Source: Chrysogorgia sp. JL179-B06
Taxonomy: Eukaryota > Cnidaria > Anthozoa > Scleralcyonacea > Chrysogorgiidae
NCBI GenBank assembly: GCA_035772405.1
Contig: JAYKKM010000337.1
Span: 2,887,001-2,951,000, forward strand
Reading direction: 5' to 3'
DNA: 64,000 nt
The notes under the pieces are model-generated. The model worked only from the letters and a program-made list of their open reading frames with translations, did not search any database and had not been told where the DNA came from. This document shows positions 1 to 9,412 of the stretch, one piece after another (positions within the stretch are counted from its first letter, which is position 1; every line of letters starts with the position of its first letter). The translations under genes and the position numbers were made by a program.

Positions 1-345
1 AAGAATGTATTGTTGTAAGAGCATTGAGACTACTATTGTATAATGCTCCAGAAATATCTTTATTACTATTATTATTATTTGTATAAGTTACTTAAGTAAC
101 TTATAAGAATGTATTGTTGTAAGAGCATTGAGACTATTCAATAATGCTCCAGAAACATCTTTATTATTATTAGTTTTATAAGTAACTTATGTAACTTTAA
201 GAATGTATTGTTGTAAGAGCATTGAGACTACTATTGTATAATGCTCCAGAAACATCTTTATTACTATTATTATTATAAGTTACTTAAGTAACTTATAAGA
301 ATGTATTGTTGTAAGAGCATTGAGACTAGTGTATAATGCTCCAGA
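1..345 (+). repeat. Tandem array of a ~100-bp unit
   Basis: Four imperfect copies lie head to tail. Each contains AAGAATGTATTGTTGTAAGA, then a short self-complementary segment (AGCATT ... AATGCT), then a TTATTATTATTATT tract and a TTACTTAAGTAA palindrome. Single related copies occur at about 15295-15365 (same strand) and 2160-2245 (opposite strand), so the unit is a dispersed element that is locally amplified here. The array may continue upstream of the window. No coding potential is seen. Confidence 0.8.
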
Positions 346-650
346 AACGTCTTTATTATTATTATTATCACTATATACAATACTAATATTATTATTTGAC
401 GCAATAACATGGGAACCAAGGTTTCTTTCAGGAGGGCACATTTGCCCCCCTGAAAAATATTTCCCCCCTCTTGTAAATTGCCAAGGCGCTCAATCCCCCC
501 CCCCCCCCAATTTTCATTATGGGGTGTTTTGCCCCCTCTTGTTATATTTTCTGAAAGGATTAATCCTGATGGGAACTAGCGGCAAAACTTGCAACGGCAG
601 GGGATGGGCTCCGCTCGAAACGTCAGTATTTCGTCACCAAATTCTTGACA

Positions 651-686
<36 letters not shown>

Positions 687-939
687 CAATTGTTTTTACT
701 ATAAAAGGAATGACTCGAAAGACCTTTCAGTTTTTGTCTGGTGTTTATTTTTCGTTAGGTTAGGGTTAGCTACGGTAAGGGTTAGGATTGAGAGTCACCC
801 TTTTAGCTAAATTAGCCTTCACCAACTTATCCGTTTGACTGATGATTTCGAAAGGAATTTCAAAATAACATGTATTTCAGAAACAGCCACTAATCTCGAA
901 AAAACTGGATCGAGCAAAAGTACGCCGATGGCAGAAAAT
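346..939. other. Unassigned intergenic DNA with simple repeats
   Basis: No gene is supported. The stretch holds C-rich and G-poor tracts around 430-540, including a 14-base C run at about 495, and a (TA)n microsatellite at about 652-680. The C-rich part resembles the GC-skewed, transposon-like DNA near 45900-45970. Confidence 0.6.
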
Positions 940-1135
940 GAAGCCTGCAAAATTCGACAGGCGCTATTACTAAGGGACCAAAGTCGCAGTAAATCTGTAG
1001 GCAGGTCATGAGTCGTTGTGCCCAGTAATTTGAAAAATGTCTACTGGTCCTCTTTATAGTAAAACTATTTTATTTTGTCGATGGTAAGAGCACATAATCC
1101 AGCAAAAACTTCATAGGATCCTCAGTTGGTCCCTT
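940..1135 (+). repeat. Dispersed repeat, inverted copy at 36475-36690
   Basis: This ~200-bp block (for example CTGTAGGCAGGTCATG and CCTCTTTATAGTAAAA) recurs as its reverse complement at about 36475-36690 with roughly 80-85% identity by eye. The family is unidentified. Confidence 0.75.
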
Positions 1136-1489
1136 AGCAATAAATAAATTGCCAAGTTTTAATAAAATACTGTATTTTAGTTGTCAACGTTTAACGAAAT
1201 ATTTGTTTTGAAAAAGAATTCAAAATAACGCTAGTTGTGGTTAAATTATATATACGATTCTAAACCACACCGCGACTGAAATAGTTTCATGAGGTTTCAC
1301 ATTTATATTACATTTGAAAAGTCGGTAGATATTTAGCTTAACCTGCATTTATGCCTCACGTAGGATAATCCCATTATCCACACTTCCAGATTAAACTAGA
1401 TCTTCTAATGAAACACAGCTAAATTTATCATTCGTCAATGTAAAACAACTACCTATCAAAAATCCTTGCTCATCACATCCCTGAATACT

Positions 1490-2160
1490 TAAGGCTAGAT
1501 CATTTAAACTTTTAAAAATTTAAGAAATTACTATTAGACTATTATAATTATGCTCTATTATCCTGTTATAATGTTGACGATCCTCGAACTTGGAAAACTG
1601 TCTGCCTAAAGTGCAACACATCGCGAAGCCTCACTGAACCCATAACTTGCTGTTATTAGTTATTATTTTATTTTTGTAAGGGCCCACTGCAATTGGTATT
1701 TAACTGTTGTGGTGACCCTGCTTCTTCTATGTATTTTTAGAGGCGAAGCTAAATAAATAAATAAATAAACCTGCCGAAGTTGGAACCCATCTTGCCGATA
1801 AACTGGACTTCACAAATAATCTTAAATCCTTTAAATTAGTCATGCTTAAGTATTATTTTTCGTCTTTGATAACTTGTTATAATTGTGAAGATCCTCGTAC
1901 GTTCAAATCTATTTGTCTCAAATGTAACTCTGTTCGTAGTCTCCCTGGTCCAATTTCTTGTTGTATGTAATATTCATATTGTAGTGTGATATATTTTTTT
2001 CTATAGTTAATGTTCTACCTTTTGTATACGTCTAAGGGCCCACAGTATAATTGGTTAACGCTGTTGTAGATCCCCTACCATTGTTGAACTTATTGTTTAT
2101 TGTGTGTATTATTTACATGTAGGTAACATAAGGCGAAGCTATAATAAAATAGAATAATAA
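1490..2160 (+). mobile_element. Two LINE-like 3' ends
   Basis: Two related segments (about 1490-1770 and 1790-2160) share the layout GGGCCCAC, then ATTGGT, then AGGCGAAGCT, and end in simple tails: (AAAT)n at about 1752-1770 and an AATAATAATAAT tail at 2145-2172. A shared 3' block followed by a short tandem tail is typical of truncated non-LTR retrotransposons. No reverse transcriptase reading frame is left, so the family cannot be assigned. Confidence 0.5.
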
Positions 2161-2245
2161 TAATAATAATAAAAACGTTTTAGGAGCATTATACAATCGT
2201 CTCAATGCTCTTACAATACATTCTTAAATTTACTTAAGTTACTTA
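2160..2245 (-). repeat. Inverted single copy of the 1-345 repeat unit
   Basis: Read on the minus strand, the TGTATTGTAAGAGCATTGAGAC segment shows the same order of blocks as the array at the window start, followed by TTATTATTATT. Confidence 0.7.
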
Positions 2246-2301
2246 TAAAACAACTACATGTATAACTACTGTAATAGAGCTATAATAACTATAAAACTAT
2301 T

Positions 2302-2755
2302 GATCAGCATCTATCTTCTCCTAATAATATCAGTGGTTAACCAAGTATAGCAGTAATGAGAATAAAGGAAATGATCACCAAAGACAAACTGACATGTTTT
2401 TAAAACAACTTCTCCCAACTAGCAGTGATGGATCCAGCTTGATCTGGTAGGGGGGGGGGGGGGTGCTGAGCGAGGTGAGATCAGGCCCGCGACGTGACCG
2501 AGTGCCGCTGAGGGAGCTATGCAGAGGTCTGGGGACACAGCCCCCATTCTATGTCTAACTATTATGTCTAAGTATGTCTAACTATGTCTAAGTACGTTAT
2601 CATGCTATTATCTTATTTTGTCTCTATTTTATTTTTGTTTGACAATTGCCTTGCCAAATCTGACAAGGCAATTGGCACCCTCTCCTCCCTGTAAATCCAT
2701 CACTGCCAACTAGTACTATAAGAAATGTTTGGAGACCGATAAGGAGAATTAGTGT
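2302..2755 (+). repeat. Dispersed repeat (GATCAGCATCTATC family), interrupted by a MITE
   Basis: This copy starts GATCAGCATCTATCTTCTCC and continues past TGATCACCAAAGACAAACTG. It is cut after CCAACTAG at 2422 and resumes at 2706. Other copies lie at 11637-11793, 25703-25798 and 63814-63975, and a fragment at about 32390-32455. The uninterrupted copies prove that the 2423-2705 segment is an insertion. The family type is unknown; no ORF or obvious tRNA head is seen. Confidence 0.85.
2423..2705. mobile_element. hAT-like non-autonomous transposon (MITE)
   Basis: The 283-bp insertion has terminal inverted repeats of about 11 bp (CAGTGATGGAT at the left, ATCCATCACTG at the right). It is flanked by an exact 8-bp target-site duplication CCAACTAG (2415-2422 and 2706-2713). 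An 8-bp duplication and CAGTG termini are typical of the hAT superfamily. The interior contains a G run and no transposase. Uninterrupted copies of the host repeat elsewhere in the window confirm the empty-site structure. Confidence 0.85.
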
Positions 2756-3204
2756 ATTGATATTGAGGCTCAAATGGCGAAGTATTTGAAGTTCAAGGTC
2801 GTATTTTGAATTTTTGTAAATCTGCTCTTAACTCGTCAAAACAATACCAGACCCGAGGACCGCAGATCTTAGTAAATTCGGACAGATTTCTCATGTACTA
2901 CTTTTCGCGTAACGTTATATAGAGATAAACCCAAGATGTCCGCGATGGAGGAACAATGGGAATTTTTCGTAGGAAGTGCAAAAGATAAGGCTGAAAGCCA
3001 TACACGGGCAGCGAGATTTTGGGGAAGTTTCGACACCTTTTTTGGACTAGTTTTGATATTTTTGTCAGGTAAGACGGGAATGTGTTAATATGCACACTGC
3101 TGTAGTGAATATGGGAGAGCTTGGAGTAGACAGACGATACATGGGCGATCGTCAAGCTCATATATGATGTATTGGTGGTAGCCTTGTAACCTTCGCTCTC
3201 CATC

Positions 3205-3300
3205 GGAGTCTCGGTGCAGGCTCAATGGTTAGAGCGTCTCACCGGCAATCAGAAGGTTACAGGTTCGATTCCTGTCCCAGACTCAGAGGATACGAGCTTG
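3205..3300 (+). repeat. tRNA-like SINE unit
   Basis: It shows pol III promoter-like boxes: an A-box-like GGCTCAATGG and a perfect B box GGTTCGATTCC, enclosed by GAGTCT ... AGACTC acceptor-like arms. It is followed by GATACGAGCTTGACGATCGC, which is shared with the copy at 27775-27905. The anticodon loop is irregular, so this is a tRNA-derived SINE, not a functional tRNA. A degenerate inverted relative lies at about 4050-4145. Confidence 0.7.
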
Positions 3301-4145
3301 ACGATCGCCCATGTATCGTATAAGATGGGAATAATAACTCATGGTTCCCTAATCTTTGTAGACGACTCCATTTACATACGACACCTGTATGAAATTCCTA
3401 TGATACGAAACAATATCGGATTGACCCGTCTATATACGATCCATACATTCAAGTGTTCTCATGGGTCCATCAGTAACCCGCCACGTTGCAGTTCTATCTT
3501 GAACAAACTTCTTTAACTTATGCTAATTCGACGAGCCACCAGGTGGATTCAAAAATCCAAGCTATGCGTAAAGCCCTACAGAGGCTATTGGCTCTTAATT
3601 TGCTCCCTTCCAAAGACCACATGCATGGACACATCCTCCCTTTATGTTTGAAAGAGAAATTAAAGGACAAGGCATACAGACCTGAATGTTTACAGTTTTG
3701 TCTTTTTTGTTAGTAATGGCCTCACTCAAAATCCAAGCCTCACTCTTTGTTTATTAGATTTTTTATCAGGTGAACCGGAATACCCCAACAGGCTAGAAGC
3801 CCAATTATACTAGGGGTTCCAAGGGCCTACGATTGAAGGTTGTTATCCAAGGAGACACAAAAGTCATACCATTTGCTGATATTATTGCAAAGGCAGCACT
3901 TTCTCCCAGCTCATATATAGATGTGGTAACCACTAACACTAATATGCTAACAGCTCCTATACTCCTGACTATATAATTTACTGTCCTATTCTAACACTTC
4001 GGTATAGTGAATATGCATGGGAGCTTGCGGTAGACAGACGATTGTCAAACTCGAATCCTCAGAAGCTCAAGTCCCAGACAAGGATCGGGACTTGCAACCT
4101 TGTGATTGCTGGTGAGAAAAAGCCAGCAAGTTCGATCCCTGTCCG

Positions 4146-5860
4146 TGTACCGGGACATTTTGTGAGGATTTGAAACATTGCTTTATTATATAGATATATC
4201 AATGAAACGCTAGGTTTTCCGCTCCTAGAGGTTTTCTCCTCTTCAGAAAAAATGAGATCTTCACATGTGAAGTTGATCATCATGCAGTTATTTCATGGCT
4301 TTTTTCACATTATGTTATAATTAAATGGAATTTAAGATCTACGACGCAGCAACCTCGACAACGCGGCACGCCTTCAAAACAAAGAATTCTTCATGCAAAA
4401 CAAAGAGAATGAATAATTTGTAGTCCCAAGAGTATTCTCAACACCGTCCTCGTTCTGTTTACACTACGCTACTCTGAGCATTTTCACTTCTTCAGGACGA
4501 CGTGAATTCGCTGAGAGCTGTTACTTAATGTTTACTTCAGCTCAAACACCGTTTTAGTGAACTCGCTGAGTGATGAGAGATGTTCCTTAATGTTGACTTC
4601 AGCTCAAACACTACAATCGTTTCAGCAGAACTGGAGCGTTTTGGAGGTCATAAAGATCTTAAGGTTCCATAGTAGTGTGCTGTGTATAGGGTGCATATTG
4701 CTGGAATATAGTAATATTTAAAGGCCCTTCGACGAAGAGTTTAACGTAAAGTTAAATAAAAAACAGGTATCAAATACTTATAAAATAATGTGATATTATA
4801 GTATTAGACTCGCAAGTACGAAAAGATATGGAATTCTGAACTAGATTAAAATTCTCGATCATTACATCACGAAGTACAAGCCTCCATCAGAAAAGCATTC
4901 CCATATTTCGTGTGCATGCAAGAGAGTACCGCCTTCACACAGCAGACTGTACAACAGGTAGAAGAACGAGTCAATTACACCACAACTTTCATAAACCTAG
5001 ACCATGTAAACAACAACATAGTCACGAATATAGTCGAAAGATTCCAATTTAAAGGTTTCGTTATTTTAATGAAAAGTATATAAAAACCTGTCTAATGACC
5101 AAAATATACTCATCACCCTGTTTTGCCACTAAATGACGATGGCAATACGCATCCAACAATAATTAACCACATTAATTAACAAAAAACCGCAACAAAAAAC
5201 ATCTTTACTTTTTAATGTGTCTCTTTGAATTTATTTTTCAATATACATTATCTTGATTATTGTATTTGCCTTTTAGAAAATATTATATACAATTATATAT
5301 AATATGTATATATTTACATATTGTAAAACTCTTACATCTATTAAGAGTTACACATTACGTCAACTGTTTTGTGCTCATATTGAACTGCATAAAAATGCAG
5401 TACAATAAGTCTTGTACAGAGAACTATGTTATACAATATCTTTATGTTCAACTGCATTTTTATGCAACTGTTCAACTTACATCTGTTTAATATTACACAT
5501 GTTCATGAACTAATATATTGTAAATAGATGTTGAGAATGGTTACAACACAAAGGGGGTTCAACAAGAGAGGGGGCAGACATGAGGCATCCGTAAATGTGC
5601 CAGGGGGGCCCTGCTTTATCTGCCCCTGCGTAATGAATGCATCTATGAATGAATGTCTTACCCCAGATAGATGTCTAACTGCCCCAGAGTAGCTATGGTC
5701 CAGGAAGCTCATTGTGAGCTCCATAGTATTACCTAAACAGGCTGTACTCCCACGCCCACCATCACAATATCATGACTGCCTTGGATTTCGAGGCAGCACA
5801 TCCCTTGCGATAGTAACTTCTAGTAATAAAGACTATTATTATTATTATTAATAATAATAG
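4146..5860. other. Unassigned intergenic or 5' intronic DNA
   Basis: No confident gene is seen. The upstream exon(s) of the SLATT-like gene at 5861 must lie in or beyond this stretch, but I could not identify them. The region is AT-rich, with one GC-richer patch at about 5530-5720 that has no convincing coding frame. Confidence 0.5.
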
Positions 5861-7232
5861 TGAAAACCAGTTTTAATGCCTTTTTTGCATATTTCTCACT
5901 ATGTACAACAACAGCAAGTACAACAGCAACGGCACTCCTCGATGGAGTTCCGAAAGAGGTCGTCGCTGGAATTGGGGCAGTATCGACAATGCTCGCCGCT
6001 GCGGCATCGTTTCTCAAGTGTTCTGACAGGCGACAAATCCACGAGAAGACGTCGAGGAATTTCCGATCGTTGATGGTGAAGATGATTAGTTGTGAACAGG
6101 AGAGTGATTATGAGAAGTTATGGGCGGATTTTAACAGAGAGATCATGGATGAACCTATTATGCCCAAGAAATTTACCAAGGCTTTTAGAATGCAGTTCGC
6201 AATGACGCCAGAACTAAAAGAGGTAATTACCATACACTGGGTATAGGGTAATGCATTGCGCGCTTGCGTTTTTCTCGCCGGCCATTTTGTGGGACCGAAT
6301 CCGTCGATATCTTTGCAATCCTTTCATTAAACGTTCTGACACTCACTCTTTAACGATTTTTTTATTCAAACGTCGATCCTAATTCACCGAGTCTACTATA
6401 GACCTCTTTCATAATGGCAGCTGTAATGATTACAACTAGTACTTTTATAGACTGTTTATTTCGTCATCGGATATACTCACTAAGGCCTACGCAATGCAAA
6501 TGAGAGTAGTCTTTTGTTTAAGCTCATTTACATTGAGTTCGGCACCAACCTCGTTCCCGCCCTGGGTACGAGGTTGGTTCGGCACATGTGATGATCGACG
6601 TTTGACCTAGCCTACATCATAGTCTGTGCGCCGCCTTTTTCCGCCCGCGAGCGTCTGTACGCAGGCTACGTTTGACCAGGCCTTAGCTAATTACACGGTG
6701 ACTGATCACGTGTGTTGATCACGTGTCACAACACCCAAATTAAATATTCTTTTATTTCATTTAAGAAATAATTTCCCAACGCATTGAATCGTGTTAATAG
6801 ATAACGTCATCATCGGATTCTATGAGGGTATAAATAGGGATCCTAACTTTATAACGATCACCCCTGATCTGCCCTGATGAAGACACTAGATTGGAGTGTC
6901 GAAACGTCATGGATAGTAACTTTTAAAGTTATGTTCAAAAAACTTTTTAAAGCCCGAGTAGCGTCAAACTATGTCCAAGCTAATGTATTATATGGTCTTA
7001 GGTTGTTGGAGAGAAAGAACTTCTCATCGCGCAGTTGGAAAACCAGAAAAATCAAGAACTTTTGGCCGCAGAAATCGCCGCGAAAGAATTGTCTGACGTT
7101 GAAACAGCCAAACTTGCTTCGCCATCGAAAGAAAAATGGAAAAGTATCATAGACATCCCAAATACTGTGTCGTATGTGCCTAATGGCATTCTCAAAAAGA
7201 GCAGAAACGAGTACGAAGAACCTCGGTTTTAA
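5861..7232 (+). CDS. Probable SLATT-type two-helix membrane protein (3' exons only)
   Basis: Two exons join in phase: 5861-6222 (acceptor AATAG, donor GAG|GTAATT) and 7002-7232 (acceptor TCTTAG, stop TAA). The first begins inside a codon, so at least one upstream exon is missing. The visible protein is about 197 residues: a weakly hydrophobic segment, a clear second transmembrane helix (VVAGIGAVSTMLAAAASFLK), a charged amphipathic stretch with an ExxSDYEKLW-like segment, then a Lys/Glu-rich coiled-coil tail. Helix-helix-long amphipathic helix is the layout of SLATT proteins, which are pore-forming effectors in bacterial conflict systems and also occur in eukaryotes. That assignment is from pattern memory; a generic two-TM protein is the alternative. 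The intron contains a decayed PLE end. Confidence 0.5.
6540..6985 (+). mobile_element. Repeat debris including a decayed PLE 3' end with a hammerhead-like motif
   Basis: 6543-6580 contains an inverted repeat, ACCTCGTTCCC ... TACGAGGTTGG. From about 6778 to 6985 the sequence matches the PLE terminal region at 37195-37405 (GATAACGTCATCATCGG, TATAAATAGGGATCCTAAC). It keeps the hammerhead core words CTGATGA and GAAAC around the stem GACACT/AGTGTC. Around the core, stem I is disrupted: extra bases precede CTGATGA, and TGGGT is missing after the cleavage triplet. It lies in the intron of the SLATT-like gene. Confidence 0.7.
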
Positions 7233-7337
7233 AATTTCGAGAAAAACTTAGAGTCGACTGTAAACTTTTGAACGATTAATCCTTCATAGGGAAATTATAT
7301 GGATATTTTTGTCTTAGAATAAGTTGATACATTATCA

Positions 7338-7801
7338 TACAGTAAAAACCCGCATATAAGAACCTAGATTTTAAGAACCTGTTAGGCTAAGATTTTACAT
7401 TTAGACTTCTTTACATAAGAACCTGTTTTAGGCTAAAATTTGAAAGCAGGTTCTGAGGACCTTGACTAGTGTATATAATAGTGTATATATGTCTACAGTT
7501 GTATACGTTGTTTTGTTCCATTGAATTTACACACAGTAAGCTGTAAATTACATACAGTGTAGCTATAAAGTGCATATAGGGTTTGTATTTGCTTAGATTG
7601 CAGTCATTTGGAGAAAATATATGCATAATTTATATAAATAATAGACCACACTTACCAAAACCAAGTCGCTTTTTTCTTAAGAAAATAAGAACCTGTTTAA
7701 GAACCTAAATAGCCTAATTTTGCAGTAAACACCATTTATATAAGAACCTTTTTAGGCTAACATGGAAAAATCTAGGTTCTTATACGCGGGTTTTTACTGT
7801 A
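7338..7801. mobile_element. Tc1/mariner-pogo-like MITE
   Basis: The 464-bp segment has ~30-bp terminal inverted repeats with one mismatch (TACAGTAAAAACCCGCATAT at the left; the right end is its complement). Termini CAGT...ACTG flanked by TA are the pogo/Tigger pattern. The interior repeats AAGAACCTGTTTAGGCTAA-like blocks near both ends and has no transposase. Confidence 0.75.
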
Positions 7802-9412
7802 TTGCATGTTATATGTTGTGTTATATTTTAACACATGATAGACCTACTTAATAAGTAGTCTACCGAAATACATCGTACTTATTATTAGGCTTTATATATT
7901 TTAGAAACTTCTTGTAAGAACTATTATACAACATTCGTCCGCAATTCATGCAAGACATACAAAAAATTGATTTATCCCTCAAATCTAGCATCAGAATAGC
8001 TAGTTACAGCTAATATCTTCAAGTCTCTTGTACATTTGAAAAAGTTATATGAACTAGTTTTAGATTTTTATTATATCTTTGTACTTCTACATAGTTTTTG
8101 TATATTTTGTTGTAATGTTTTTGTTCTTTGACTTTGTACAGCTTATATACCACTTTTGTGATTGAATGAAGATTATAAAGCTATATTTACGACAAATCGT
8201 TATCTAACATCTATATAAGGCAAATGAAGGACTTTGAATAGATAAACGTAGTTAACCCCCTTTATCTCTAAGAGGAACACCAAGAATAACCATGTTGGGA
8301 ATGACTAAGAATGGAATAATGAATGGTTTACAAAAATCGACGCGTGTAAAGTTTACACGCGTCGATTTTTTTTCGCACGTTTTATTTTTTGCTCGCGTAC
8401 GTACAAATTTACGCGACAGCGGAATTGCAGTTTAATAGAACACGAAAAGACAAACACATATATGAAAATATTATATTATTTCCCTCTGTTCAATTAGACA
8501 GTGTTTCTAAATAAATATTTACAAATCTAGGAACGCATTAATTTTCTCAACATTTCATTCAGTAGTTGCGGTTTTATATTATACAATTTCTACGATTTCC
8601 GCACTAAATACTGAAGTAACACCAACGACAACGTCGACATGTACAAATACTTCGTTATAAATATACGTTTATAACAATCACAACACAAGTTTCTCTTTGC
8701 ATATTTCCTAAATAGTTTTAAACAGCCTTAGTGCACTATGAAAATAAATTATAACGTTATTGTAAGATTGCGTAGTTGTCCGGTTTTGATTTTTACCAGC
8801 TCTTGTTTCTTCTTAATATGCTTGTAGTTGTATGTATAATATGGTTTTCACCCAAAACTGGCCTTTTGTGTTTACAGTCTTATACGAAGGGTAAGGCCAA
8901 AATAAAAAAATACCTTGGTTTCCGGACCCTACCTAGTTTTTGGCCAGTAAAATACCGACCCTAATCTTTTTAATGAAATTTTGAAAAGCCTTGGTACGAG
9001 TTGCAGCTTAATTTGCATCCTGGGATAGTAAACATGGCTGTCGATCCAGGTAGCATCCTCAAGATCAGCATGGTATGCAATATTTGGGAAAAACCTACCT
9101 ACCCTACCTAATTTTTCCCAGCATGAAATAGGAAACCCAGGTATATTTTTTCTTGGCCTAATCTGATTATTCTATCAAACACTTTCACCAGGAAATCATA
9201 AAGGTACTCTTTGTGCTCAGCAGACAGTTGGACCACGGATTCTTCCTGAAACCTCCAGCACTGAATCCCGACGGCACCATTTCGTGACGACGACGACAAC
9301 AAGAACTACCAATAGAGAGCATTCATTTTAAAAACGAATTCCTTGTTCCACTATGACCAAAGTCGACTTCTCCACTAGTGTATCCATCAGACCTCCAATC
9401 CTTCATATTATC
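7802..9412. other. Intergenic DNA; perfect palindrome at 8332-8370
   Basis: No gene is supported. The notable element is a perfect 19-bp inverted repeat with a one-base spacer (8332-8350 and 8352-8370; arm AAAAATCGACGCGTGTAAA), ending in T8. The rest is AT-rich and unassigned, and includes the presumed 3' UTR of the TIGAR-like gene just below 9413. Confidence 0.6.

Noticed and set aside
320..682. 120-residue frame at the window start
   Set aside because: Composed of TTATTATT, poly-C and TATATA simple sequence; no domain or splice evidence.
3205..3300. Functional tRNA gene
   Set aside because: The boxes are good but the anticodon loop lacks the normal U33 pattern and the unit continues into a shared SINE body; several copies exist.
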